This document shows positions 14,108 to 22,773 of a DNA stretch of 46,328 bases, in pieces. The position numbers and the translations under genes were made by a program. Under the pieces are notes generated by a model. The model was not told where the DNA came from. It saw nothing but the letters and a program-made list of their open reading frames with translations, and did no database searches. The stretch lies in contig JAQBRC010000006.1 of the NCBI GenBank assembly GCA_028286705.1, forward strand, positions 1 through 46,328, in the 5' to 3' direction. Numbering within the stretch: the first letter of the stretch is position 1; every line of letters starts with the position of its first letter. Source of the DNA: Candidatus Nomurabacteria bacterium. GTDB taxonomy: Bacteria; Patescibacteriota; Minisyncoccia; Phycocordibacterales; UBA9973.

Positions 14108-14878
14108 TTAGAGCTCTATATCAAGCATGATGGGGCAGTGGTCACTGCCATAATAGTCTTTTAGGGTATCGAGCTCTGTAACTTTGTCTGCTATATCCGC
14201 AGAAACAAAGAAATAATCGATACGCCAGCCAACATTTCGTTCTCGAGAGGCTGTTTTCTGATCCCAGTATGTATATACATCCTTTTTATCAGGATACAGC
14301 GCACGAAATGTATCTACCCATCCCTGCTTCACCAACTTATCCATCCACGCACGTTCAACGGGAAGGAAGCCGGTATTCATGACATTTTCCTTGGGACGAG
14401 CAAGGTCTATCTCATTATGTGCAGTATTTATATCTCCGCAGAAAATAACAGGTTTAGACTTCTGAAGTGTAGTTATATATTTTAAAAATTGATCATAGAA
14501 GCGCAGCTTGTAGTCTAAACGCTCAGGACCGCCTCCGCCGTTAGGGAAGTAGCAGGTGATAAGGTAGAAAGTTTCGTATTCAGCAGTAATGGTACGGCCT
14601 TCGTCATCAAGACCTTTCAATCCAATACCAAGCGTTACATTCAAAGGGGTTTCTCTAGTATAGATAGCGACACCGCTATATCCTTTCTTCACCTCAGGCC
14701 AAGAGAAATAGCTGTCGTAGCCAAAGACGTCTCGTGCGCCTTCAGGCAATTGCTCTGGAAGTGCCTTTGTTTCTTGCAAACAAAGGATATCTGGCTTGTA
14801 TTGGGTAAAAAGGGGATCAAAGTTGCCTTGCTTGTAGGTAGCACGCAAGCCGTTGGTATTCCAAGAGATAATTTTCAT
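14108..14878 (-). CDS. xth: Exodeoxyribonuclease III
   Basis: A 256-residue AP endonuclease/3'-exonuclease of base-excision repair. EEP motifs are in order: ISWNTNGLRA (Asn), LCLQETKA (Glu), CGDINTAHNEIDL (Asp/Asn), WRIDYFFVS (Asp) and YYGSDHCPIML (Asp-His). The GLRA and GDINTAHNEID segments are typical of ExoIII rather than of other EEP proteins. The start MKIISWNTNG is preferred over the upstream in-frame ATG. TATACT with an extended TGC (14885-14890, minus strand) ends exactly 6 bases before it. Confidence 0.93.
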   Translation of the reverse strand: MKIISWNTNGLRATYKQGNFDPLFTQYKPDILCLQETKALPEQLPEGARDVFGYDSYFSWPEVKKGYSGVAIYTRETPLNVTLGIGLKGLDDEGRTITAEYETFYLITCYFPNGGGGPERLDYKLRFYDQFLKYITTLQKSKPVIFCGDINTAHNEIDLARPKENVMNTGFLPVERAWMDKLVKQGWVDTFRALYPDKKDVYTYWDQKTASRERNVGWRIDYFFVSADIADKVTELDTLKDYYGSDHCPIMLDIEL

Positions 14879-15210
14879 GCCTATAGTATAGCAAAACAAA
14901 AACCGCCTCTATAGTAGAAAGCGGTTATATATGGGGGGTAATGTTTTAAATAAACATTACAGAGAAGGGTATTTTTTAAGAGAAATTAAGTTAGTTTTGT
15001 TTGAAGTTTTAAAGAACATCTAATGTGTGCGAGTTCTTTTATACACTTTAATTATAATCGGTTTGAAAAGATTATGGGATTTGTGTTGGCATAATGCCGT
15101 AAGGATGATCGCTGTTAAGCGAGCGGTTGGGAAACTATTCAGTTAACAACGATCATCTGACATAAGTATAGAGCACTAGCGAAGTTATGCAAAGAAGAAG
15201 CAGTGGATAA
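14879..15210. other. 332-bp intergenic region rich in inverted repeats
   Basis: No coding sequence is supported. It holds the leftward xth promoter (14885-14890), a short AACCGC / GCGGTT hairpin (14901-14926), a perfect GTAATGTTT / AAACATTAC inverted repeat (14938-14960), a TATAAT on the plus strand (15053-15058), an 11-bp palindrome GGCATAATGCC (15088-15098) and the large stem-loop described separately. Confidence 0.6.
15104..15157. ncRNA. Candidate structured RNA or recombinase-associated inverted repeat
   Basis: GATGATCGCTGTTAA (15104-15118) and TTAACAACGATCATC (15143-15157) pair over 15 bp with one mismatch. The 24-base loop can form an inner GGTT-GGGA-AACT hairpin with a GNRA-type tetraloop on the plus strand. 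TATAAT lies about 45 bp upstream. There is no T-tract on either side, so it is not a standard terminator. It lies 54 bp beyond the stop codon of a tyrosine recombinase, so a DNA role is an alternative. Confidence 0.35.
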
Positions 15211-16116
15211 CTACCGCTTGCTATGGAATTTCTTGTGCACATCACGCAATTGCTTGTCAGTGATGTGCGTATAGATCTGTGTAGTAGAGATGTTGGCATG
15301 CCCTAACATCATCTGTACGCTACGAATATCAGCACCGTTTGAAAGAAGGTCAGTAGCAAAGGAGTGACGTAGTACGTGAGGAGTCACTTTCTTTGATATA
15401 CCAGCCTTAATCGCATACTCCTGCACGATACGCTCAATAGAGCGGGGAGTAAGGCGACCAGTTGCACTGTTGCGTGAAATATTTACAAACATGGCATCTT
15501 CCATATCCTTGCGAGCCTTAAGATAGGTACGAATAGCATCCTTGGCTTCCTCAGACAGAAAGACAACGCGAACCTTTTCTCCCTTTCCACGAATAGAGAA
15601 TTCATCTCGACTAAGGTCAAGATCTCTATTGAGTGAACAGAGTTCTGCCAAACGCAGCCCTGTTGAGAAAAAGAGTTCAAGCAGTGCCTTATCTCGCATA
15701 CCTTTGATTTCTTTTAGGTCTGGAGCCTTCATCAGACGACTAAGTTCCCCTATAGATATAAGGTCGAGATGACGAGCACCAACCTTGGCTAGTTCTATAG
15801 CATCTGGTGCAAGGGAACTGAATCCTCGCTTAAGGCAGTACTTTAAAAAGGAACGCAGGGCAATCAGATAATAGTTCTGGGTACTTTTCTTCATCGTACC
15901 AGCCGTTTGACCCTTGATTTTGACCCCTGGAGCACGGTTAAGGCGTAAGCGGAACTCTCTGAGCTTGTCCTCATTGATATCAGATACCTTTTTTATGCCC
16001 ATATCCCCAAAGGATTTGGTCAAATAGTGCTCATAGTTACGAACCGTATTGAGACTACGGCCTTTTTCGATTTCGATGTATTCTAGGAACTGACGTTGGG
16101 CTGTAGCTATATCCAT
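15211..16116 (-). CDS. xer: Tyrosine recombinase (XerC/XerD-like)
   Basis: This 301-residue recombinase has an N-terminal SAM-like core-binding domain (1-100) and a catalytic domain with the complete active site: R155 (STGLRLAEL), K178 (GKGEK), H247 and R250 (HVLRHSF), H273 (LGHANISTTQIYTH) and nucleophile Y282. Length and spacing match XerC/XerD, which resolve chromosome dimers at dif. I could not identify a dif site nearby. No phage or integron genes flank it, so a chromosomal Xer role is more likely than an integrase. TATACT lies 10 bases before the ATG. Confidence 0.9.
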   Translation of the reverse strand: MDIATAQRQFLEYIEIEKGRSLNTVRNYEHYLTKSFGDMGIKKVSDINEDKLREFRLRLNRAPGVKIKGQTAGTMKKSTQNYYLIALRSFLKYCLKRGFSSLAPDAIELAKVGARHLDLISIGELSRLMKAPDLKEIKGMRDKALLELFFSTGLRLAELCSLNRDLDLSRDEFSIRGKGEKVRVVFLSEEAKDAIRTYLKARKDMEDAMFVNISRNSATGRLTPRSIERIVQEYAIKAGISKKVTPHVLRHSFATDLLSNGADIRSVQMMLGHANISTTQIYTHITDKQLRDVHKKFHSKR

Positions 16117-16170
16117 ATATAGACATAGTATATAGTACTGTGGTCATATTGTGCGACTATAGGGCACCGC

Positions 16171-16199
16171 TTGCTTTTTTAAGCTGGTTGTGGTATGAT
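16171..16199 (+). promoter_or_regulatory. rpsO promoter
   Basis: TTGCTT (16171-16176), a 17-bp spacer and TATGAT (16194-16199). The start codon follows 9 bases after the -10 box, leaving almost no leader. Confidence 0.65.
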
Positions 16200-16208
16200 A
16201 CTTTCATC

Positions 16209-16469
16209 ATGTTAACGACCAAGAAAAAACAATCTGTAATTAAGAAGCACCAGGAACACGCCACTGATACTGGCTCAAAGGTGGTTCAGGTAGGAGTACT
16301 TACTCAGCGCATCGAATCTCTTGCTGATCACTTGAAGAAGCACAAGAAGGACAACCACTCTCGTCGCGGACTTATCAAGATGGTAGCGGATCGTCGCGGA
16401 CACCTTAAGATTCTTGAAAAGACTAGCCCTGATAAGCACAAGGCTGCACTAAAAATTATCAAAGCCTAA
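16209..16469 (+). CDS. rpsO: 30S ribosomal protein S15
   Basis: The 86-residue S15 begins MLTTKKKQSVIKKHQEHATDTGS. The conserved signature is VQVGVLTQRIESLADHLKKHKKDNHSRRGL, followed by VADRRGHLKIL. It binds 16S rRNA helices h20-h22 in the small subunit. The start was chosen by comparison with the family, which lacks the upstream residues. No S15-type autoregulatory leader is possible if transcription starts at the promoter just upstream. It is a single-gene unit ended by a hairpin. Confidence 0.96.
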   Translation: MLTTKKKQSVIKKHQEHATDTGSKVVQVGVLTQRIESLADHLKKHKKDNHSRRGLIKMVADRRGHLKILEKTSPDKHKAALKIIKA

Positions 16470-16477
16470 CTTTCGTC

Positions 16478-16501
16478 AATATCGCCTTCGGGCGATATTT
16501 T
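16478..16501 (+). terminator. rpsO terminator
   Basis: AATATCGCC-TTCG-GGCGATATT hairpin with the stable TTCG tetraloop, followed by TTT, 8 bases after the rpsO stop codon. Confidence 0.85.
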
Positions 16502-16524
16502 CGTGTATGGGGTATACTGAATGT

Positions 16525-17034
16525 ATGGCAGTTATAAAACAAAAAGATCAGCGTGTGGGAATTTTCATAGATACCCAAAACTTGTACCACACTGCTAAGA
16601 ATCTATACAAAAGAAAAGTAAATTTTGCGAACGTAGTGAAAGACGCATTAGCGGGACGAAACCTTATTCGTTCCATTGCATACGTTATCACAACAGAGAA
16701 CGAGGATGAGAAAGCATTTTTGAGCGCATTAACAAAGGCGGGAATTGAGACTAAGGCCAAGGACCTACAAATTTTTTATGATGGCAGCAAGAAGGCGGAC
16801 TGGGATATTGGACTGGCAATCGATGCAGTATCAATGGCACCAAAGCTGGATGCGATTATCATCGTGTCTGGAGACGGGGATTTCGTACCGCTCTGCAACT
16901 ACCTTCGATACCATCACGGTGTGCAGGTAGAGGCATGTACATTCGGCAAGTCAGCATCAGCTGCATTAAAGGAAGTGGTGGATGAATTCGTTGATCTTTC
17001 AGACAACCCTCGAAAATATCTCCTAGGCTATTAA
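16525..17034 (+). CDS. NYN-domain (LabA/DUF88-type) putative ribonuclease
   Basis: The 169-residue protein is a single NYN domain of the PIN-like nuclease superfamily. The metal-binding acidic positions are visible in GIFIDTQNLYHTA, KKADWDIGLAID and VSGDGDFVPLCNYL. NYN proteins cut or bind structured RNA; the substrate is unknown. The start MAVIKQKDQRVG is preferred over an in-frame ATG six codons earlier, because TATACT (16513-16518) ends exactly 6 bases before it. The next gene follows after 5 bp and is probably in the same unit. Confidence 0.88.
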   Translation: MAVIKQKDQRVGIFIDTQNLYHTAKNLYKRKVNFANVVKDALAGRNLIRSIAYVITTENEDEKAFLSALTKAGIETKAKDLQIFYDGSKKADWDIGLAIDAVSMAPKLDAIIIVSGDGDFVPLCNYLRYHHGVQVEACTFGKSASAALKEVVDEFVDLSDNPRKYLLGY

Positions 17035-17039
17035 TACCA

Positions 17040-17984
17040 ATGGAACCAGAGCAAACAACCCCACAACCCGAAACAGAGCAGCATTTTGCGCATACGTACC
17101 AAGACGATATGTCTAAGGCAATGAATGCGACTGATGTAACAGAGGTGCAGTCATTGCTGACACAGGCACGGGAACAAGAGGCAGAGGAGATAATAACAGT
17201 GACGGAGCGCAGGGAGAAAAGTTGGTATAGCACAACAAGTTTTTTGCTGATTGTTCTAACATTAGCAGTACTTGCGTATGGTGCATACTATTATATGCAC
17301 CTTACCGTACCAATACAGCCAGTGGTGTCAGTTGGAGTATTTTCAAATACTGATCCTATTGCTACAAGTAACTCTAGTATTGGCAGTGTCATGGCAACGC
17401 TACGCGCTTCAACTACACTACCTGCAGGGAAGCCTGTTTTGGTTAACCTTGTTGGGGAGAACAATGTTGCCCTTACCAATACCCAGCTATATTCCTTCAT
17501 TGGAGCAGAGCTTTCACAACCCCTGCAGACAGCTATTGAGTCTGCGCGGCTAGGAGTTGTTAACACAGGGAAGGATATCCTGCCATTCGTTATTGTTTCC
17601 GTTCCTAATCCAGAAAAGGCATCTAATGCCTTCACTTCTGAAGAACCGCTACTCTTTAGCGAGTTTTCACAGCTGTTTAACACTACGGAAAAACCAGTTG
17701 CTGCTGCACCAGCAGAGAACTCTCAGCAAGCCGCCTTGTCAGCATTGGTGGCAAGCCAAAAGACTAGCACACCTGCCGTTACCGCCATGCCAGTGACTTC
17801 CTCTACATTTCAGAGTCAGTATTTCTATAATCTTCCCGTCCGCAGCTTAACCGGAACTGATACTGCAACAGGGGAGCAGCGCATCGTATTCCTCTATGGA
17901 TATGCCAATAACAATGTCATTGTTATCACCTCAACGCCTGAAGTTTTAAAGGCCGTTTACGACACACTTATCACCCAGCACTAA
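17040..17984 (+). CDS. Single-span membrane protein of unknown function (314 residues)
   Basis: An acidic cytoplasmic N terminus of about 60 residues, one membrane helix (about 67-87, TSFLLIVLTLAVLAYGAYYY), then a 220-residue outer domain. The outer part starts with an alpha/beta-looking segment, has an Ala/Thr/Ser-rich linker near 220-260, and ends in a compact region (QRIVFLYGYANNNVIVITSTPEVLKAVYDTL). No catalytic motif is seen. It is 5 bp downstream of the NYN gene, so the two are co-expressed. Confidence 0.7.
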   Translation: MEPEQTTPQPETEQHFAHTYQDDMSKAMNATDVTEVQSLLTQAREQEAEEIITVTERREKSWYSTTSFLLIVLTLAVLAYGAYYYMHLTVPIQPVVSVGVFSNTDPIATSNSSIGSVMATLRASTTLPAGKPVLVNLVGENNVALTNTQLYSFIGAELSQPLQTAIESARLGVVNTGKDILPFVIVSVPNPEKASNAFTSEEPLLFSEFSQLFNTTEKPVAAAPAENSQQAALSALVASQKTSTPAVTAMPVTSSTFQSQYFYNLPVRSLTGTDTATGEQRIVFLYGYANNNVIVITSTPEVLKAVYDTLITQH

Positions 17985-17999
17985 TCAACAGGGGGCTTC

Positions 18000-18027
18000 T
18001 TGTGCTTTTGTCCTAGCATGCTAGTAT
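18000..18027 (+). promoter_or_regulatory. Promoter of the DksA-like gene
   Basis: TTGTGC (18000-18005), a 16-bp spacer and TAGTAT (18022-18027), which ends 7 bases before the ATG at 18035. Confidence 0.5.
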
Positions 18028-18034
18028 ACGGGGT

Positions 18035-18391
18035 ATGAATACAAAGTCGTTCAAAGAAAAGCTAGAAATCGAGAAGAAAGGGTTAGAGGAAGAACTCGGC
18101 CAGATCGCTATTTTTAACACTGAAACTAACATGTGGGACGCTACTCCGGACCAAGACATGATGGGCGAAATTGATGACAATGACGCTGCTGATCGTTTTG
18201 AGAATTTCGAAGAACGTTCTGCAATGGTAACTACGCTTCAGGCTCGTCTTATTGATATCAACATTGCCCTAGGCAAAATTGAATCAAATACATTCGGACT
18301 ATGCGAAGTATGTAACCAACCTATTGAAGCAGACCGTCTTGAAGCAAATCCTGCAGCTCGCAAGGACAAGACACACATGAACGAGCAATAG
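18035..18391 (+). CDS. DksA/TraR-family protein with an incomplete zinc finger
   Basis: The 118-residue protein has the DksA/TraR plan: a helical N-terminal region with the acidic tip-like segment GEIDDNDAADRFENFEER, then the finger LCEVCNQPIEADRLEANPAARKDKTHM. The first CxxC pair is present. The second Cys, expected right after NPAAR, is replaced (ARKDKTHM); only His is left as a possible fourth ligand. Family members bind the RNA polymerase secondary channel. This one may hold zinc poorly or use Asp/His ligands. It is followed by a strong terminator. Confidence 0.85.
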   Translation: MNTKSFKEKLEIEKKGLEEELGQIAIFNTETNMWDATPDQDMMGEIDDNDAADRFENFEERSAMVTTLQARLIDINIALGKIESNTFGLCEVCNQPIEADRLEANPAARKDKTHMNEQ

Positions 18392-18400
18392 ACATTCTCT

Positions 18401-18434
18401 AAAAGTGCCACTAGAAATCTAGTGGCACTTTTGT
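18401..18434 (+). terminator. Terminator of the DksA-like gene
   Basis: AAAAGTGCCACTAG and CTAGTGGCACTTTT form a perfect 14-bp stem with a short loop and a T-run. Confidence 0.9.
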
Positions 18435-18492
18435 TTGATAGATTTAAAAAATAAAGTTTCCCTTAGAAATTCTTCAGATAATCTTGATAACG

Positions 18493-18522
18493 AAAATGCC
18501 ATACTACGTGTATGGCATTTTC
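18493..18522 (-). terminator. Terminator of the LysM-M23 peptidase gene
   Basis: AAAATGCCATAC / GTATGGCATTTT, a 12-bp perfect stem with A/T tracts on both sides, lies about 60 bases beyond the stop codon of the leftward gene. It can act in both directions. Confidence 0.75.
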
Positions 18523-18581
18523 TGTTTATGTCATTTTGAGAAAGGCCATAAAATAAAAACACTGCATCGATTGCAGTATTC

Positions 18582-19766
18582 CTAGATACTGTATATTGTT
18601 CCCTTATCATCCGCTCCCCAAGGATTGGTTGCTCCACGGATTTCGAAGTGAAGGTGAGCGCCGGTTACCTTTCCTGTTTTTCCTGACATACCGATTGGCT
18701 GACCTTGTGTTACTACCTGACCGAGATCAACAGTTACAGTATTAAGGTGTGCGTATAGTGTCTGTGTTCCGTTCGGATGAGAGACAACGATATAACTTCC
18801 GTATCCTCCGTTGTACTTTCCATCACCCTTGGCAACGATTACTGTACCCTCTGCAGCAGCGTGCACTGTTGTACCAACTGGAGTTGCAATATCAATTGCA
18901 TTCACGTCATGAATACCCTGACTCAATTTTCCAGAAACTGGTTGAGAGTAGTATCCGCGAATATCTGCAGCTGGGATTGCGTATGAAGTTGCAGCAGCGG
19001 GAACAGTAACATTGATTGAATAGGTATCCTTAGTCACAGGATTAGTTACTGTCATCACAGTACCTGGTGCAGGAGTTAGAATCTGTGTGATAGGGGACAC
19101 TGCTGGAGTCTGAGTTATTGTTGTTGGAACTTCGACAGGAGAAATATTTTCTACTGGGGTTGTTTCGTCATGAGTTACTTCTGCAGCAGCGGCACTGTTA
19201 AGTGGTTCAACATTTGGAATTGTCAGCTTCATGCCAACTTTCAAACTGTTGGCATTATCAAGATTGTTAGCATTCAAAATATCATCCTGATCAGCTTCGA
19301 ACTTTACTGCAATACCACTCAATGTGTCACCGGACTTCACGGTGTAAATTACTCCACTGGTAGGAAGGATAGTGAGTTTCTGTCCGACATTAATTGCTGA
19401 CTTGCTTGTCAGATCGTTTGACCAACGAAGTGTGTTTACTGAGATATCAAACTTAAGCGCGATACTTGAAAGTGTGTCGCCCTTCTTAACAGTGTATGTA
19501 GAAATAGTATTGTTACCAACAACAGAAATTTTGTTGGCAGTAATTTTTTCTCCCTTAACTACAATTGTAGCTTTTTTGACAGGCGTAGTTGTTGCCTTCT
19601 TAGCAGTTGCCGATTTTACAGCAACAGTCTTCTTTGTAGTAGTAGCTGCCTTTTTTGCAACAGTAGTTTTAGTCGCTGCCAAGGCAGGACTAGCGCTATA
19701 ACTAAGGAGTGTGATTGTTATAATGAGGAACGCAATGCGTTTCCTCGGTGTATCAATGGGTACCAT
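18582..19766 (-). CDS. Secreted M23 peptidase with two LysM domains
   Basis: This 394-residue cell-wall hydrolase has a signal peptide (ending SASPALA) and an Ala/Lys/Thr-rich basic linker. Two LysM peptidoglycan-binding modules follow (YTVKKGDTLSSIALKF near 95; YTVKSGDTLSGIAVKF near 143), then a Pro/Thr/Val spacer and a C-terminal M23 domain. That domain shows HDVNAIDIATPVGT (zinc His/Asp), YAHL and AHLHFEI. It should cut peptide cross-links in peptidoglycan, in growth, division or turnover. It is transcribed divergently from the helicase gene. Confidence 0.93.
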   Translation of the reverse strand: MVPIDTPRKRIAFLIITITLLSYSASPALAATKTTVAKKAATTTKKTVAVKSATAKKATTTPVKKATIVVKGEKITANKISVVGNNTISTYTVKKGDTLSSIALKFDISVNTLRWSNDLTSKSAINVGQKLTILPTSGVIYTVKSGDTLSGIAVKFEADQDDILNANNLDNANSLKVGMKLTIPNVEPLNSAAAAEVTHDETTPVENISPVEVPTTITQTPAVSPITQILTPAPGTVMTVTNPVTKDTYSINVTVPAAATSYAIPAADIRGYYSQPVSGKLSQGIHDVNAIDIATPVGTTVHAAAEGTVIVAKGDGKYNGGYGSYIVVSHPNGTQTLYAHLNTVTVDLGQVVTQGQPIGMSGKTGKVTGAHLHFEIRGATNPWGADDKGTIYSI

Positions 19767-19985
19767 AAGGTTAGACGATAATCATACCAAGAAAAGAAGA
19801 CCCTATTAGATTTCACAACGTCTCAGTGGTAACGTCAATGTATTTTGTTGATTATATGCTGTATTTACTACACGTTGACAATAGTTGACTTGTTTCGCCT
19901 AATCAAAAAAATCATACAACCCTTGTAGAGCAAGGGCGGTTTTGGCATCCCATTTTTGCGATGACCGTCATGTTACACTACAGTC

Positions 19986-21935
19986 ATGCAATTTCTAGAA
20001 GGACTTAATGAGGCGCAACAAAAAGCAGTGCTATCGAAAGATGGTCCGCTACTTATCGTTGCCGGAGCAGGCGCAGGAAAGACAAAAACAATTGTTCATC
20101 GTATCTGCAACTTAGTTGAAGAAGGTATTACACCAACTGCAATCTTGGCAGTTACATTCACGAATAAGGCTGCAAAAGAAATGAGAGAGCGAGTATTGGT
20201 GCAGTTAGAAACTCTTCCGGCCGCTCTTCGACCAAACGGCATACCGTTTGTCAGTACGTTTCATAGTCTCGGCGTATTTTTGCTGAGAAGGTTTGGTGCG
20301 TATGGAGGGGAAGTGAAACGCTTCACCATCCTTGATGATGCAGATACTATGTCACTCATTAAAGAATCCCTGCAATACTTTGGACTCGACCCAAAGACCA
20401 ACGAACCTCGTGCAATTCGTAGCACTATCAGTCGCGCAGCGAATGCGTTGCAAACTCCTGACCAATTGCTAAAGGACAGTAATCCGCGTAACCGCATGGC
20501 GGGACAGGTCTGGAAGCGTTACACAGCACTTAAGCGAGAGCAGAAGTCACTCGACTTCGATGACTTGTTGTTGGAAACGGTGAAACTGTTGGAGGAGAAT
20601 GAAACAGTGCGGGCGTGGTGTCATGATACTTGGCACTATATCCACGTCGACGAATACCAAGACACGAACGAAGTGCAGTATCGTATTGCCAAGGCGTTGG
20701 CTGGCGCAAGAAAAAACTTGTGCGTAGTTGGCGACTCAGACCAGAGCATCTACTCATGGCGCGGGGCGAATATCAAAAACATTTTGGAATTTGAGCGTGA
20801 CTATCCGGAAGCGACAGTTGTGTTGCTCGAAGAAAACTATCGTTCCACAAAAACTGTCATCGCTGCAGCAAATGTAATCGTAAACAAAAACACATACCGC
20901 ACTCCAAAGCAGCTCTTCACCAACAACGAGGAAGGAGAACTAATTTCAGTGTACGCGGCATATGACGAAAACGATGAAGCAAAGTTCATCGCGGAACGCT
21001 GCATTGAAATTATGGATGGCGGAGCGAAAGCGGATGACATTGCGATTTTGTTTCGCACAAACTTTCAGTCTCGCGCAATCGAAGAAGCACTGCTTTCATA
21101 CAGTGTTCCGTATCAGGTGTTGGGTGTGAAGTTCTTCGAGCGAAAAGAAGTGAAGGACGTACTGTCATACATTCGTGCTGCACAAAATCCTGACAGCATT
21201 GTTGATCTCAAGCGCATCATCAACACACCGGTACGAGGAATCGGAAAGGTGACTATCGACAAATATTTCGTACATGGAATCGAGGGGCTTTCCGGCAAGG
21301 CTGCAATTTCTGTAAGAAACTTTTTTGATATGCTCGAAAAAATTCGGGATTTCGCTGACCTTCATTCTGTTTCAGAAACTATCAAATACATCATCGTTGA
21401 GAGCGGCATGCAGCGCGCATACAAGGAAGACAAAATTGATGGGGAAGAGCGTTTGGAAAACTTGGAAGAGTTGGTGACATTGGGATTGCGATACGACCAT
21501 CTTGAAGGATACGAAGGTTTGGAAAAACTTTTGGAAGACGCGACACTGATGAGTGACCAAGACAACCTCGATAAGGATAGTGGTAGTGGCAAAAATAAAA
21601 AAGGTGCGGAGAAGCATGGAGTAAAGTTGATGACGATTCACGCAGCGAAAGGACTTGAGTTCGGCACGGTGTTTGTCACAGGACTTGAACACGGATTGTT
21701 TCCGCACCAACGCGATGCAAACTTAACTGGAGCAGATGCAGAAGAAGAACGACGACTTATGTATGTTGCCGTAACTCGTGCTCGAAGAAAATTATATTTG
21801 ACCTACGCAAGCATGCGAACTATTTTCGGCATGCGTGATGTTCGATTGCCATCAGAATTTTTAATGGATGTTCCTGACGAATATATCCAGAGAGAAAGCC
21901 GCAGCGGGGAGGCGGGCTTTACTGTCTTCCTGTAG
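19986..21935 (+). CDS. UvrD/PcrA-family ATP-dependent DNA helicase
   Basis: A 649-residue superfamily 1A 3'-5' helicase. Q motif NEAQQKAV, motif I GAGAGKT (27-33), Ia TFTNKAAKEM, II VDEYQDTN, III GDSDQSIYSWRGA, IV ENYRST, V LMTIHAAKGLEF and VI VAVTRARRKLY are all present. It ends soon after motif VI and lacks the C-terminal Tudor-like RNA-polymerase-binding extension of typical PcrA/UvrD (about 720 residues). Roles are nucleotide-excision repair and clearing of replication or recombination intermediates. TACACT with extended TGT (19974-19979) ends exactly 6 bases before the ATG. Confidence 0.94.
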   Translation: MQFLEGLNEAQQKAVLSKDGPLLIVAGAGAGKTKTIVHRICNLVEEGITPTAILAVTFTNKAAKEMRERVLVQLETLPAALRPNGIPFVSTFHSLGVFLLRRFGAYGGEVKRFTILDDADTMSLIKESLQYFGLDPKTNEPRAIRSTISRAANALQTPDQLLKDSNPRNRMAGQVWKRYTALKREQKSLDFDDLLLETVKLLEENETVRAWCHDTWHYIHVDEYQDTNEVQYRIAKALAGARKNLCVVGDSDQSIYSWRGANIKNILEFERDYPEATVVLLEENYRSTKTVIAAANVIVNKNTYRTPKQLFTNNEEGELISVYAAYDENDEAKFIAERCIEIMDGGAKADDIAILFRTNFQSRAIEEALLSYSVPYQVLGVKFFERKEVKDVLSYIRAAQNPDSIVDLKRIINTPVRGIGKVTIDKYFVHGIEGLSGKAAISVRNFFDMLEKIRDFADLHSVSETIKYIIVESGMQRAYKEDKIDGEERLENLEELVTLGLRYDHLEGYEGLEKLLEDATLMSDQDNLDKDSGSGKNKKGAEKHGVKLMTIHAAKGLEFGTVFVTGLEHGLFPHQRDANLTGADAEEERRLMYVAVTRARRKLYLTYASMRTIFGMRDVRLPSEFLMDVPDEYIQRESRSGEAGFTVFL

Positions 21936-21952
21936 TAGTGCACTATTGAATT

Positions 21953-22741
21953 ATGAAAGCGAAAAAACATCTCGGGCAGCACTTCTTGAAATCACAAAGT
22001 GCGCTTAATAAAATTAATGAGGCCGGCGATATCAAGACTAACGATATCGTACTTGAGGTGGGACCGGGAATGGGAGCACTAACGGAAATACTATTAGCAT
22101 CCGCAGGGAAGGTTATCGCCATCGAAAAAGATCGCGACATGATCCCAGTATTGGAAGAAGCATTTGCCAAGGAAATTGATGCGGGGGTATTCGAGCTAAT
22201 TGAACAGGATATTTTAAAGTTTGATCCTGTAACTCTTCCTTTCTATGGAAAGCAGGAGTATAAGGTAGTGGCAAACATTCCATACTATATAACTGGCGCT
22301 ATCATCGAAAAGTTTTTGAGTACTCCATTCCAGCCAACAAGAATGGTTGTATTGATTCAAAAGGAAGTTGCGGAACGTATCCTAGCTCGAGACAAGAAGG
22401 AAAGCATTCTTTCTATAGCGGTTAAGGCCTATGGCATACCAAAAATTATTGCAAAGGTTCCTCCCGGAGCATTTGTGCCCCCACCAACAGTTGATTCAGC
22501 AATACTCTCTATAGAAGACATTAATAGAGACTTCTTTGCAAACCTAGATGAAGCACTATTCTTCAGGGTATTGAAGGGTGTATTCGGGAAAAAGAGAAAG
22601 CAGATAGGAGGGAGTCTGTCTGAAGTTATAGAAAACAAGGAAAAAGCATTGAACGCATTGGAAAAAAGCGGTATTGATGCAAAAACAAGACCAGAAGACA
22701 TTGCTCTTGCGACATGGAAGACCCTGGTGCAGGCTCTCTAG
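21953..22741 (+). CDS. rsmA: 16S rRNA dimethyladenosine transferase
   Basis: The 262-residue KsgA/RsmA methyltransferase uses S-adenosylmethionine to dimethylate the two adjacent adenines in the 3' hairpin of 16S rRNA. Visible motifs are KKHLGQHFLKSQ, the SAM loop VLEVGPGMGALTEIL, the acidic AIEKDRDM, the catalytic VANIPYYIT and VPPGAFVPPPTVDSAI. It lies 17 bp after the helicase gene on the same strand. It is the last ordinary housekeeping gene before the secretion-like cluster. Confidence 0.95.
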   Translation: MKAKKHLGQHFLKSQSALNKINEAGDIKTNDIVLEVGPGMGALTEILLASAGKVIAIEKDRDMIPVLEEAFAKEIDAGVFELIEQDILKFDPVTLPFYGKQEYKVVANIPYYITGAIIEKFLSTPFQPTRMVVLIQKEVAERILARDKKESILSIAVKAYGIPKIIAKVPPGAFVPPPTVDSAILSIEDINRDFFANLDEALFFRVLKGVFGKKRKQIGGSLSEVIENKEKALNALEKSGIDAKTRPEDIALATWKTLVQAL

Positions 22742-22773
22742 GTTGAACAGAACTGGCAATGTATACTAGAGAT

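Noticed and set aside
15088..15110. dif-like site near the recombinase (GGCATAATGCC, resembling a XerC half-site)
   Set aside because: No convincing XerD half-site at the right 6-bp spacing; only one arm resembles known dif sequences.
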